A stretch of 64,000 nucleotides of DNA from Adiantum capillus-veneris. Taxonomy: Eukaryota > Streptophyta > Polypodiopsida > Polypodiales > Pteridaceae. The notes below the pieces were generated by a model, which did not search any database, was not told where the DNA came from, and saw nothing but the letters and a program-made list of their open reading frames with translations. Numbering within the stretch: position 1 is the stretch's first letter; each line of letters starts with the position of its first letter. Of the stretch, positions 1-11,030 are shown piece by piece. The DNA is taken from positions 63,521,184 through 63,585,183 of the forward strand of contig CM043942.1 in assembly GCA_014529385.2 (NCBI GenBank), given 5' to 3'. A program made the translations under genes and the position numbers.

Positions 1-699
1 TCTCATTTCTAGTTCCAATGTTTAGTGTCATTTCTAGTTCCAGTCTTCTATTTCATTGCCACTGTTGTTTGATTTGAAGTCTTGTATTGATCTGAACTAA
101 CTCTAACTACCAACCTGGAATAGTTGTCTTAGAGTGTTCAACTCATTTGATTTTGGCCATCATGGTGGGTTGAGCTAAACTACTCTTGACATGAAAACTA
201 TCTCCCAATTGGTGCTAGAGTCACTAAAAATCAGTCATGCCACCCAGAGAAGTTGTATGAGGTAGATGGCTAGCCACCAGATTCATGGATAATCTGATCA
301 ATCTAGTCATTAGTAGAAATATGGACCTTGCATGGGCCTTGTAAGGAATCCTAATTTTTAGGGATTAAGGCTAATGTTGTATAGGGTTAAGGGGACAAGG
401 GCATTCAAGAAGCTAGTTTTGAGTAGGCTTTTCTAGCCTTTTTTTAGACACATGTAGGATGTGGACCTAGGAGGTCACTTTCTCTCTCTAGATTTTTGAA
501 AGTGAAGGGAGTAAAGGAGTGTGGCCAAATCAGCAAAAACGTGGGTCACTAAGAGTCAAAATTTGACTTTTTTACTTATTTTTTACTTAAAACTCCCCCC
601 CAACATATATACATATGAAAAAATTATTTTTTGACTTTTTTTAAAACCCACAAACACTGAGAGTCCACTTTTCAAAAAAAAATCCCCCCAAAACCTTTG
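1..699. other. Unassigned AT-rich non-coding DNA
   Basis: No reading frame with recognisable protein similarity and no obvious terminal repeat was seen. The stretch is AT-rich and ends in short A and T runs before a polypyrimidine tract. It could be an old LTR or other decayed repeat, but nothing else in the window matches it. Confidence 0.4.
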
Positions 700-886
700 T
701 TCTCTCCTTCTCCTCTCTCCTCTCCCTCCCTCCTCCTCCTTCCTCTCTCCCTCTTCTCTCCTCCTCCCTCCTTCTCCCTCCCTGCTCCCTTTTCTCCTCC
801 TCCTCCTCTCTCTCTCCCTCTCCCCCCCTGCCCCCTTCTCTCCTCCCATGTTCCTCCCTCTCCCTCCCCCCTCTCTCTTTTCATCC
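700..886. repeat. Polypyrimidine (C/T-rich) low-complexity tract
   Basis: Almost every base on the + strand is C or T, in TCC, CTC and CCCT runs. The reading frames across it, Pro/Ser/Leu-rich on + and Arg/Glu/Gly-rich on -, are produced by base composition and are not genes. Such a strand-asymmetric tract can form triplex DNA. Confidence 0.85.
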
Positions 887-1146
887 TTTGCTTACTACCG
901 CAACAACTGCCATGGTGCTCACAACCATCACAAATCGTATGCCTCCACCACCATGTTCTTCGCACAACAGAAGCGTACATATTTGCTTGTCGGCGGCGTT
1001 TGCACCGAAGTCCGCACACGTGAGGGTGAGTAGAGGTCATCCTAGGAATGTCGTACCATCGGTGAGACGAATGTTGATGGTTCTTCAATATCTTGGAAGG
1101 GGAGAAGTAGGCTTGTTAAACTATTACAATTGGTTGTGTATGGGTG

Positions 1147-1344
1147 CAGGTACATCTTTGCATTTGTTGGATGCACAAATGTCAAGCTCTTCAGCTCAAA
1201 AGAGTGGCATTACAAGACAGTATGGCCTCTTCGAAGAGGGAGGTTGAAACGCTCCAACAACAATTGCAAGAAAAGGATGTGTACATTATGAAGCTTGCCA
1301 ATAGAATCGCATATTTAAAAGAAACACCCCCTGGTGCAAAGTAA
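1147..1344 (+). pseudogene. Short coiled-coil reading frame, possible terminal exon
   Basis: The frame encodes about 65 residues whose second half is heptad-like (TLQQQLQEKDVYIMKLANRI) and ends in a TAA after a PPGAK tail. A GCAG|GT sequence just upstream could be a splice acceptor and GTGAGT at about 1024 a donor, so it might be the last exon of a small gene or a C-terminal coiled coil of a DNA transposase. I do not recognise the family. No upstream exon or domain supports a function. Confidence 0.25.
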
Positions 1345-2839
1345 CAATATACTTCTTACTTTGGTTGTGTTCTTCTTATCACAAACTTTGAAGTCTAAGG
1401 TGTTGCCTCTACTTGTTTTGTAGTGCTTAGAAAAAATATTGCTTTTGTACACAAATAGTGAAAGGTTGCAGGTTAGATAGGTCAAGTGTCACCACTTTTT
1501 CTCTAAAACAGCCTTCTTTCTTACATCTTGCACGTAGGTGCTTCAAATCCATGCTAATTAGAGGTGGGTAATCTCATCCTAATGTACATTTTAGGATTAT
1601 TGGATGGAAATACTTGCAAATTGTTCAAGCATATACTTAACAAGTGTCTTTATTATAGAGCTTGCAAATGTTGAATTCATACATGTCTTTGTTTGAAGAA
1701 CATGTCTCTAACGCGTCATGATAGAAGGTGACCTCTTACTATGCTAGTTGAGTGGCGTTGTTTGCAAGAATGGCTCAAGGAACTGGCATAACATGAAGCT
1801 TTTACGACGGCACAAAGCTCTCCTCAAGCAATGTGGCTCCCACTACACCAAAAATCATTATGCTAACATGAAGAGATCCCTAGTAGGACAATACAACAGC
1901 TTTTCATCAGCAACACACCCTTTCCTAACATGAGGATACCCCCACCAAAGATATTTTTATGTGATAGGTCACCCATGAGCATACCATGTCATGGAATGGA
2001 TGTAAGAACTATGACCGCACTACGCATTGGAAGTTGTTCACGAATGTATGTTTATCAAAGTTAATGAGAAGAAATTTGGACTTTTTTGTTTGTTGATGTG
2101 TAAGAGCACTTTAGGTCTACCATACTTTAGATTGTTTGATAAGTTAAATAAGATTTGTAGTCATTTAAAGTGTAAATTTGTTTTTTTTTTGGTAAGATTG
2201 TACATGAGAAGACATGATAATGTACAAGAGATCTTGACGAAAAAACCTCGGTGAGATTCCTACCATGCACTTGTGACACCATACCTCTCCTTGAACCCTT
2301 TGATTTCTATCGTAGTGGGAAGTCCATGGGAAGCCTATTTTTAAACTTTTAGCGATAACTTTTTCTTGAAGAAAATTTTGCTCATTTTAAAGTTTGTACA
2401 CAGTCTAGAAGTTCATTCTGATTGTTTTCCTTCAGTTTCAAATTTTGACCGAAGGCACTCCTTGGAAGCCACTTTTAAAGGTGTTAGGGCGAGATTTTGG
2501 GAAAGTTTTGTATGTAGGAAATATAGCCCTTAACACAATAGAAAACATTGGTTCTTTGAGTATTTTCAGATTCCATGGTTTTAATGCTTGTTGGAGCCCG
2601 TAGATTAAGGAAAAAGTAAGAAATGTCTGTTTTACATCATTTTTTTTGAAATTGCCAACTTGCACGTTAATGTTTGGAGAATTTGAGCAAGATATGACTT
2701 TTTTGCATCACACGATGGTCGAAGAGCGCGATGAGATGAACAAATTCATGTGAGACAAGCCCAAACACATTCGGAGCTAATTAGAAGCTAGAAGCTGTTG
2801 AATGCAGCCTAAAAGTTCAACACTTGAAAAAAAAAAAAA
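1345..2839. other. Unassigned AT-rich DNA
   Basis: Only short reading frames of up to 75 codons occur, without motifs or similarity I can name. A short poly-A run ends the stretch just before the first hairpin repeat. Confidence 0.4.
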
Positions 2840-3060
2840 CTAAACCTTGTATCATCCTCATACACAATAATTTTGTACTTTTTTTCACTTTAAAGACCCC
2901 CACGGCCCTCGGCAAGACTGGCCACAAGGGCGCACAAAAAGCCCATCCAAAAGTCCCGGATGGGCATTTTGCGCGCCCTTGTGGCCAGCCTTGCTGAGAG
3001 CCCTGGGGGCTTTTACATGGAAAAAAATTGCAAAAATATTGTGTATGAGGATAATATAAA
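2840..3060. repeat. Hairpin repeat family, copy 1
   Basis: This is a long imperfect inverted repeat. The outer arms ATCCTCATACACAATA (2854-2869) and its reverse complement (3037-3052) are exact. Inside them, CGGCC...CTGGCCACAAGGGCGC pairs imperfectly with GCGCGCCCTTGTGGCCAG. The centre is an 8 bp stem (2941-2948 with 2958-2965) around a 9 base loop. The left start CTAAACCTTGTATCAT recurs at 3306, marking a repeat family. There is no coding capacity, so a foldback or MITE-like origin is likely but not proven. Confidence 0.7.
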
Positions 3061-3105
3061 GATGTTATGTTGGATGTACAGAGAGCAAGAGCTTCCCCTC
3101 CCCCC

Positions 3106-3249
3106 ATTTTGCTATGGCCTGGATGGCCATTCTCATGCCCTTGTGGCCCCTCTTGTTGAGGGTCCCTGGGGCCTTAAAATGGCAAATACAATCTTTTTTA
3201 TCCATGGCTATGAGGTAGAAGTGTGCAGTTTGATGTATTCATAGCAAAC

Positions 3250-3250
<1 letters not shown>
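3106..3250. repeat. Hairpin repeat family, half copy 2
   Basis: Only the right half is present. GGCCTGGATGGCCATTCT, then a CCCTTGTGGCCCCTCTT block, then GGGTCCCTGGGGCC match the right arm of copy 3. The distal end (TTTGATGTATTCATAGCAAACT followed by a C run) matches the right end of copy 3 at 3610-3645. The left arm is missing, so it cannot fold like the other two copies. Confidence 0.6.
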
Positions 3251-3291
<41 letters not shown>

Positions 3292-3298
3292 AAATGGC
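3251..3298 (+). repeat. Homopolymer run of 48 C
   Basis: Positions 3251-3298 are uninterrupted C, at the right end of hairpin copy 2. Copy 3 ends in a shorter 12 C run at the same place, so a C run seems to be part of the repeat end that expanded here. A run this long is also where sequencing and assembly errors are expected, so the exact length is uncertain. Confidence 0.85.
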
Positions 3299-3305
3299 AA
3301 ATACC

Positions 3306-3645
3306 TAAACCTTGTATCATGCTCATCAACCATGTTTTGGTTCCTTGTGTCCACTACCCATGTTCTTGGTGTGTGTTTGTCATTATAAGGCCCCAGGGAC
3401 CCTAAAAAAGAGGGGCCACAAGGGCGCGCAGAATGGCCACCCAGGGACCCTAAAAAAGAGGGGCCACAAGGGCGCGCAGAATGGCCATCCAGGGATCCTG
3501 GATGGCCATTCTGCGCGCCCTTGTGGCCCCTCTTTTTTAGGGTCCCTGGGGCCTTATAATGACAAAGAGGGGCTTTTTTTAATGCATTCCATGAGATAGA
3601 GGTCTAGAGTTTGATGTAATCAAAGAACCCCTCCCCCCCCCCCCT
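3306..3645. repeat. Hairpin repeat family, copy 3, with duplicated left arm
   Basis: A near-perfect inverted repeat runs from TTTGTCATTATAAGGCC (3376) to GGCCTTATAATGACAAA (3566). Its left arm contains a 48 bp unit in tandem (3393-3440 and 3441-3488), while the right arm has one copy. The centre is CCAGGGATCCTGG, a palindrome apart from one extra G. The outer left end matches copy 1 and the outer right end, with its C run, matches copy 2. Confidence 0.75.
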
Positions 3646-4440
3646 TTTCTCAGTGTTCAAAGGTCCGAAACATTCACTATGTAAAATTTTCCTATATCAT
3701 GTGTGTTCACCAGAATGGATTAAAAGTACCCCTTATAGGCCTTACCTACACATGTTTCTGTAACTTTACAAGAATATAAAATCCCTTCTATTGAACACAT
3801 GTGCTATGTTACATATACTTTAGTGAACTCCCCAGGTCAAAGGCCTCACAAATCCTGTGCACTAAACATTCAGCACTAGAAATCAACCAAACAAGGTGCC
3901 AATTTTTAATTTCTTGTGTCCACCTCGTGTTCTTGAAAATGTTTTGGTTAAGCCATTTCTTTGGTATTTGAAACCACATGTGACCCCTATTATTATAGTA
4001 TCCAACCAAAGGTTTCTTGATTAGCGGTTTACATAGGCTCGAGTGGTACACATCTTCTATGTCAAAAATGCATGTATCTATAATTTATGTTTACACTTTC
4101 TCTATCCAAATGAGCTACATAGTAAAAATCAAATCCACAATTTAACAATTAAGTTCACAAGGTAATAGCTATCTGTATCATCTTTAGCAATACCAAAGAC
4201 ATAACTACCAATAGCTCATGAACAGGGATATTTACGAAGATTTGATACCAAAAACTTGTCAACACTACTCAAAAAGGTGGAAACTCAAAGGCTTTACAAT
4301 ACATGTATAATGAAACACGAATCAATAATAAGTCACTCCTATACATCGACACCTCCATCTCAAGTTGTCATTTCTCTAAGTCAAGCTTGGCATAGGCATA
4401 TAGTATGGAAACAATAACATGTTGGAAAGAAAGAATTTAG
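3646..4440. other. Unassigned DNA upstream of element A pol
   Basis: No domain is recognisable in either strand. By position this should hold the leader and gag of element A, but I see no zinc knuckle or capsid-like frame, so gag was lost or decayed beyond recognition. Confidence 0.4.
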
Positions 4441-4482
4441 CTTATAAGACAAAAGAGAAAAGTTGAAGCTAAATCCGGAGTA

Positions 4483-4875
4483 GTGGACCTGCAAGCAACC
4501 ATTAGCGATGATGAAAATCTAGTCATTCAATTTGATTATCAGCTAAGAAAGCAATGGAAATCATTATCAAGAGTGATATTGGATGGGAGAGATGGCATCA
4601 ACATCCTTGGAGACCATCTAAGGCATAAATTGGGGATCACTGAATTGAAATCAACACCATTCAGAAACACGATGGCTAACCACAGGGTGGCCCATGCTAT
4701 TGGACTAATTGAAAACATGCAGATCAGAGTGGGCAAGGAAAAGTTCAAGGCAAGCTTCTTAGTGTTGGATGTTCAAGGGCCATATGAGATGCTTTTAGGC
4801 AGACCATGGCTCATAATTGTTGGTGCAATATTGCGACTATGCCAATCAAACACTAACAACTCAAGGGACCAATAG
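4483..4875 (+). pseudogene. Element A retropepsin remnant
   Basis: The 130-codon frame holds the flap-and-fold pattern of a plant Ty3/gypsy aspartic protease: VILDGRDGINILGDHLR where a DGGSGVNI-type active site is usual, then a C-terminal LLGRPWL motif. The catalytic Asp is kept, but the Gly-Ser after it has become Gly-Arg, so activity is doubtful. The frame ends shortly after LLGRPWL; about 650 bp of decayed hinge follows before RT. Confidence 0.75.
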
Positions 4876-5523
4876 GAGAATTTAGATAAAGAATGATAAC
4901 ATTAGAAGCTAGAAGAAAGCTTCATGACATGAAGAGCCATGTAAGAATTATGGAACAAAGAATATTGAAAAGAGACTTGTCTCGATGAATATTTTTTCAC
5001 TAACAAAGATAGACCTCAGTACTAAGCTGATAGACAAGGAGTAGGCTGCTGAAAGACAAAGAAGGCAATATCCAGATCAGTTCACTGAGTTGAACTCTAG
5101 GAAAAGGTCAATTTAATTAGATGGTCGGTCCCTAAATCAGCCAACACCAGCCAAATTTGATTTCAAATTAGCAAAGGAAACCAATCCAGCAAACTCTTAT
5201 CAAGGGAACCTAGCAATTGAGGAGACCAAAATTTAGAATGGATTACTAAAGTTAGGCAACCCATTCAATGACTATGCTACTAGAATTTGAACTAAAAAGT
5301 AAGTTGAGCTAGTGGCTAAACAAAAGAGAGGAGGACCAAATTGGTTACTTCCACATGATCAAGTGAAAGAATGGAATCTTGGCTCACAAGAGAACCCTTG
5401 AATGATCAAAATCAATAAGCATTCGAAGCCAGAGATCAAGGAGAAGGCAAAGGCACTGTTCCGAAAATACAAAAAATTATTTTCTTGGGAACATACTGAT
5501 TTGAAAGGGGTAGATCCAAAAGT

Positions 5524-6350
5524 ATGCTAGCACAAAATACCACTAAAGTCAGATGCCACACCATTCAGGTTATAGAGATACAGGATGAACCCCAACTATG
5601 CCAAGAAAGTAAAGAAGGAGATAGACAATCTTCTCAAGGTAGGGTTCATAAAATGAAGGTGGCAAGTAGTGACTGGTTGTTTCCAATAGTGGTAGTCCCT
5701 AAAAAGAATGAAAAAATAAGGATATGTGTAGACTGCAAGAAGTTAAATGCTCAAACCATCAAGGACCCTTTTCCACTACCCTTGACAGACATGTTACTGA
5801 ACAAGATTGTAGGCCATGAAATGTACAGCTTCATGGATGTTCATAGTGGCTACAATCAACTTAAGATTGCACCTGAGGATCGAGATAAAACAATGTTCAT
5901 CACTCAATGGGGAGTATTTATGTACTTGGTCATGACATTTGGACTCTACAATGCTCCAGCAACCTTTTAGAGATGTATGATGGAGATATTTAGTGAGTTT
6001 CTGCACAAATTTTTGGCCATATTATAGATGACTTCACTTTTTTCTCCATAGAGGAAATGCATTTATGCATGAACCCTTTCAAGTCAGTGTTCATGGTCTA
6101 GAAAGGACAGTTTTTGGGACACATTATTTCCAAAAATGGCACTCAGATGGCTAGTGATAAAGTTAAGTGTGTTCAACAAGACAAAGCACCAACAATTGTA
6201 TCTGAATTGAGTTATTTTTTTGGTTATACAAACTTTTATAGACGATTTATTCATATGTTTGCAATCAAAGCACTACCTTTGTATGAATTAACCAAGAAAT
6301 GGACTAAGTTCATCTGGACCCAGGAATGTGAGCAAAGTTTCCAGTGCTGA
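5524..6350 (+). pseudogene. Element A reverse transcriptase remnant
   Basis: This is the Ty3/gypsy RT palm and fingers: SPIVVVPKK-like (FPIVVVPKKN), then CVDCKKLNAQT, LPLTDMLLNKIVG, FMDVHSGYNQLKI and YNAPATF. A TAG interrupts directly after NAPATF. The catalytic IIDDF (the YxDD position) is still readable near 6025 in another frame. The thumb/connection part at 6114-6350 has GHIISKNG and NFYRRFI. Frameshifts and stops rule out a functional enzyme. Confidence 0.85.
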
Positions 6351-6359
6351 AAAGATGCA

Positions 6360-6800
6360 ATCAACAACAAGCCAGTTCTTTGCCAACCAAACTGGGATGT
6401 GACTTTCCATGTGTATGTTGATGCGTCTAGAATGGTGATGGGAGCTATACTAGCCTAGTCTGATGGGAAGATAGACTGCCCAATCTACTTCAAGAGTCGC
6501 AAATTTAGTTTGGCTAAATAGGGTTGTTCCACTACAAAAACAAAAGCACTAGGTTTGGTGTTCAATGCTACAAAGTTTAGGCATTATCTTTTGGTAAAGT
6601 TGTTTCACTTTTATGTGGATCATCAAGATTTGATATTTCTTATCAATAAAGTTATTATTCATGGTAGATTGTTCAGATGGGGATGTTTCAAGATCTTTCA
6701 TAAGCCAAGAAAGACTCACTGTGGAGAAGACTTCCTCTCCAGAAGTACTGAAGGATATTAAAAAATGTGCCTTCAAGATGAACCAATGGATTTTGAATTA
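6360..6800 (+). pseudogene. Element A RNase H remnant
   Basis: Fragments in order are VTFHVYVDASRMVMGAILA, CPIYFKSRKF, TTKTKALGLVFNATKFRHYL and FYVDHQDLIFLINK. These correspond to the RNase H strand with the first catalytic Asp, the helix that normally carries TEREAL and the VDHQAL strand. The Glu of the helix appears changed (TKTKAL) and several stops interrupt the frame. Confidence 0.75.
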
Positions 6801-6989
6801 TTCCAAAATTCAGCAACAGAGAAAATTATCTAGAATGGCAGAAAGTGTATGATTTCCTTTAAAATGGAAGATTTCTAGATTGTTCATCCCAAGCAAACAA
6901 GAAAGGAATTATCATAAAAAGGTTGAAGTTCGCCATCATTGGAGGAGCCCTGTATAGATTGGGCATTGATGGAGTGTTTGAGAAGATGG

Positions 6990-8161
6990 GAGGAAAATGC
7001 AAGTCGTCATAGAGGCACATAGTGGAGATGTTGGAGGAATTTTCTCCTCTGACATCACTTATAAGAAGATTTTACAAGCAGGATTATGGTGGCAAACTAT
7101 GATGGTTGATGTCAAAACCTTCTATAAAACTTATAATATATGTCAAAGAATGGAAAGGACCCTTGACTCTAGTCCAACCACTAGGAGCATTTATGAAATG
7201 GGGACTGGACTTCATGGGTCCATTCAAGAAAATCACTCCCAGAAAGAACACATATATCATTATAGCTACTTGTTAAGTTGGCAAGTTGATAGAAGCAAAA
7301 GAAGCTCTAAACAATAGTGTCAGGTCAATTATTGTATTCATCTATGGGAACATCATCTAAAAATATGGTTGTCCTATAGAGATAGTTTCAGATCGGAGTA
7401 CTCATTTTCTCATTGATACTATGGAGACACTAATGGAGCTATTTTCAGTCAAGCATAGGAAATCAATGCCATATTATCCAAGGTGCAATGGTCAAGCAAA
7501 AAGCAGCAACAAGAAAATCAAGGCCATTCTCACAAAGATAGTTTATAAGAAACAACCACACCAATGGGATACAAAGCTCTAGGCAACGTTATGGGCCTAT
7601 CGAACTACCTACAAAGTCACTACCGGAATGACACCCTTTAAGCTCGTATATGGCATAGAGGCAGTAGTTCCCATGGAGTTTTTCATTCCCAACCTCAGAC
7701 ATGCAGTAGAACATGGGATGGATTTCAATCAGAATCCGAAACTGAGGTTAGATGAATTATTGCAGCTGGATGAGATCAGACAAAGGGCTATGTTAGAACA
7801 GGAAGTTGTTCAACAAAGAAGGAAACATTTGCATGATAGTAAAATTAAGGTTAGAGAGTCCAAGAAGGGTGATATGGTACTACTATATCAATCAAAACCA
7901 GAACCAAAGAAACATAACTTAAAAATAGCATGGTCTAGACCCTATGAGATTGACTGGGTATTTTCTAATGGGACGGTAAGATCAAGGGACTTATCTGGAT
8001 TACTATTGCCTACAGTTTACAATGGGACCAAGATCAAACTATATTATGCTAGGTCAAAAGAAATCCCAATCAAAATCAAAAGTGAACCACTGAACTTGTT
8101 CCATATTAGACAAGTTCAGGGGAAGTGCAAGGAGTTAACCAAACCAGTTAAAAAGTCCTAA
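6990..8161 (+). pseudogene. Element A integrase remnant
   Basis: The zinc-binding module reads EAHSGDVGGIF, LQAGLWWQTM, YNICQR, a worn HHCC domain. The core continues with MKWGLDFMGPF, IEIVSDRSTHF and PYYPRCNGQAKSS, where the usual NGQAE has become NGQAK, losing the catalytic Glu. From 7628 a 177-codon open frame gives GMTPFKLVYG, a helical linker and KIAWSRPYEIDWVFSNGTV, the GPY/F C-terminal domain. This last part is the best preserved piece of A. Confidence 0.85.
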
Positions 8162-8588
8162 CTTAAACAAAACCAAAAACAGTAAAATATGACAACCTTA
8201 ACGGTCATAAGAAATCATCAGTTAAGGTTAGAATCTTCTAGGTAATGAGTAGGTGGCTAGACAAACGCATGAATGACATGTAGCAGACAACGGCCCTAAA
8301 CCAAGAGAGCAGGATCGTGGAGCATTCATGGCAAGTATAGAGATAACTATGCAAAAGGTGCACAATCCTGCACTTCTTTCTCAAGCCATCGCATGAATTA
8401 CCTCTCTTGCAGAGCCTTCTACACCTTCATCACCTACATAGCATACAACAATCTCCACACCACCTTCATTTTCACCCTCCATTGCTACACCTTTTTACTC
8501 CAAACACGATACTATAAAGCTTTCTTGCTTTTATATCTCCACTACCATATGTGCATTGTCATCTTCGTAGGATCAATCAACGCAACCA
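8162..8588 (+). other. Spacer after element A pol
   Basis: No similarity was recognised. A 76-codon frame inside it is Tyr/Phe/Leu-rich without motifs. If the following frame belongs to A, this is the intercistronic region between pol and the extra reading frame. Confidence 0.4.
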
Positions 8589-10135
8589 TGGCCGAGACAA
8601 AGAGATTGTCAGAGCAGATGTAGGAAAATATTGATGAGGCCACATAGTTCATTGAGCAACAGATAGAATAGACGCAGCAGGTTTACTCAGTTCCACATAC
8701 AACATTGGGAAGTATGTTTTCCATCAAAGTAAATGTTCATACTGAAGCTCTAGGATCTAGAGGTGGTGCTAGAGGCCACCATAATGGACTTTGATGTAGA
8801 GCTCATTGGGCAAGTAGTGGACACCTTTGATCCTTAGCATGGATCTATAGAAATTAATGGTTGAGAAGTCCACGCCACAGTAGCAGCTCTGAGCATGTTC
8901 TCCAAATGCCCTACAATGTCAAGGCCAAGCTGTGCTCAATTGAGGAAGTTATCAAACACCTAAAAGAGGATACTAAAGCCAACAAGAAATGAAAATTGGG
9001 AGCTCAAAGAGTCCCAATGGTAGCTTTGCAATTTGGGCACAGCCACTCTGCTCACTCAACTGAAACTGAAACAAACCATACCAGTCAAGCCAATCGATCA
9101 AACTAGAGTTCAAGGATCATTAGCAGACAAGCCCATTGACCTGGATCAGACTCCATCAGATAATGCATACCACTAGACTATTGAAACAGAATAGGCCCCA
9201 CCATCTAACATGAGGGGAAAAGATGCATCCAGGTCCTAGTTAGCCCTGTCGACCCCTCCAGTTCAGCACAAGCAACTTGATTGACTTCAACACCTTTTGA
9301 AGAAGCCATTGCATGGGAGAATGATGGTTTTCCCAACAAAGAAACAAGGCACTCGTGTCCTACCCCACACCTCTCATTGCATATGAGACTGACCAAACAA
9401 ACATTGATGCCATAACCAATGGATGTGTTGCCACCATGCTATTTAGGTGGAACACAGTGATCAATACCATGGGACAATTGATTGAAGCCCAGCAAAAGAG
9501 TCTTGGCTTGGTAGTAATTACTCTTCAAACAAAACTCCAAGGGACAAAGACTAAGCTGGAGAAAGCAAAGTGGGAAATGGTTGAGATCAGAACCAAGCTG
9601 CTCGAGCTATCCATTGAGCACAACAATGATTCCAGGATTATGGTTGCTCAGCAAAAGGATATAGCAACACTGAAGAATGAAAATCAAAGGCTAATTGAAG
9701 AAAAGGGAGATGCTGAGGAAGAAAAAGTAGAGATTCAAATCTGGTTGGAGGAGAATAAGATTGCTCTGGAATCATTAATGGCAAATCATCACACCCTCAA
9801 GCAAGTAGTTACTAAAAGTATATCTACCAATCTTTGGTAGATATCGTAGATCCTGTGGGCAACTTAATGCTAAACGTGGAGGATCTGCAGAATCTTCTTG
9901 AATCCATGAAATCTAATCTAGAGGAAAAGTTTGAGCAAGACATGGGAGTCTAGTCAATCAGGTGTTGGTGGAATATATCAAAAATTGGGATGCTCAGGAA
10001 GACGAAGAAGAAGAGGACCAAGACCAAGGGGATGACACTAGCATTGATCGAGATGATAACGATGATGATGATGAAAATCAACCCCCTCCTGACTTAGCAA
10101 CAGGTGGGAACCAGTCTACTTATGGTACTGGTTCC
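8589..10135 (+). pseudogene. Extra coiled-coil and acidic reading frame downstream of element A integrase
   Basis: From ATG 8589 (MAETKRLSEQM) a frame with stops leads into an open stretch at 9355-9840 (161 codons). Its second half is strongly heptad-like and charged, with LQTKLQGTKTKLEKAKWEM and EEEKVEIQIWLEENK. An acidic segment follows at 9962-10120 (QEDEEEEDQDQGDD, then DDNDDDDENQPPPD). There is no zinc knuckle and no transmembrane or signal segment, so it looks like neither gag nor an envelope-like protein. Function unknown; it may be an additional ORF of this lineage or a separate remnant. Confidence 0.45.
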
Positions 10136-11030
10136 ACCAGCCACACTACATTGTCATGCCTTTTGGCTTGACCAATGCACCAGCCACATTCAACCGCTTG
10201 ATGGAGAAGCTATTCAGGCCTCACCAAACCTTTACTGGAGTGTTCTTTGATGATATCATCATCTACTCTAATTCATTAGACGAACACAAGCAACACCTCA
10301 AGGTAATATTTCAAGTTCTAAGAGAGAATAAACTTTATGTTAATCAAAAGAAAAGTGAATTTTTCTTGCAAGAGATTCAGTATTTAGGTCACATTATCTC
10401 TCAAGATGGCATCCAAATGGATCCATCAAAGTTAGAGGTAATAAAAGGATGGCCTAAACCAAGGAATCTTCATGAGTTAAGAAGCTTTATAGGTATGTCC
10501 GCATACTATAGACGCTTCATAGAAAAGTTCTCACTAATAGAAGGACCATTACATGACCTAACAAAGAAAAACGTTAGGTACACATGGTCTGCCAAGGAGA
10601 ACAATGCTTTCAAAACGCTTAAAGAAAAGCTTATCTCTCAACCTGTGCTTACACTACGGATCTCTCAAAGCCATTTGAGGTCCAATGTGATGCTTGTGGT
10701 GATTGTCTTGGAGCTGTTTTGCTTCAAGAAGGGCACACCATAGGCTATGAAAGTCGAAGGCTTGACCCTGTTGAGCAAGCTCTAGGCATATATGAAAAGG
10801 AACTCCTCACACTTCTACATGCCTTAGACTCATGGAAGCACTATTTATTGGAGACTCCTTTCATTCTATGAACGGATCACCAAAGTCTTAAGTACTTCAT
10901 GACATAGACTAAGCTCTCCAACAAACAAATGAGGTGGGCAAACTTTCTTTTGCACTTTCATTTTCATATTGCTCACATTGCTGGCAAGCATAATCAAGTA
11001 GCCGACGCACTCTCAAGACGGCCAAGAGTG
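10136..11030 (+). pseudogene. Chromovirus H RT (C-terminal half) and RNase H
   Basis: RT is present from the palm onward: MPFGLTNAPATFNRLM, then VFFDDIIIYS with FFDD at the catalytic YxDD position, LGHIISQDG and SAYYRRFI. The RT frame is open to about 10650. RNase H follows with breaks: QCDACGDCLGAVLLQEG, YEKELLTLLHALDSWKHYLL, TDHQSLKYFM, HIAGKHNQVADALSRRP. A frameshift near 10650 and several stops inactivate this part. Confidence 0.85.

Larger units (their letters stand above)
4441..10135 (+). mobile_element. Degenerate Ty3/gypsy element A (pol and tail frame)
   Basis: The domain order on the + strand is protease, RT, RNase H, integrase, which is Ty3/gypsy. The RT resembles that of element B in this window more than the chromoviruses. 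Many stops and frameshifts show it is old. Neither LTR is recognisable, and the right end stops abruptly where chromovirus H begins in mid-RT, so A is a truncated remnant. About 430 bp after integrase comes an additional coiled-coil/acidic region on the same strand. Confidence 0.8.

Noticed and set aside
583-1088. Arg/Glu/Gly-rich minus frames and Pro/Ser/Leu-rich plus frames
   Set aside because: They lie in a polypyrimidine tract; the amino acid content follows from base composition.
888-1344. Host gene with splice sites
   Set aside because: Splice-like words are common by chance; no conserved domain or second exon supports a gene, so only the coiled-coil frame is listed at low confidence.
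3223-3599. Plus-strand frames across the C run and hairpin
   Set aside because: They translate a homopolymer (poly-Pro) and an inverted repeat (GTLKKRGHKGAQNGHP twice); no gene.
8393-8623. 76-codon Tyr/Leu-rich frame with membrane-like look
   Set aside because: Short, no start context or similarity; possibly chance in T-rich DNA, so not called an envelope-like protein.
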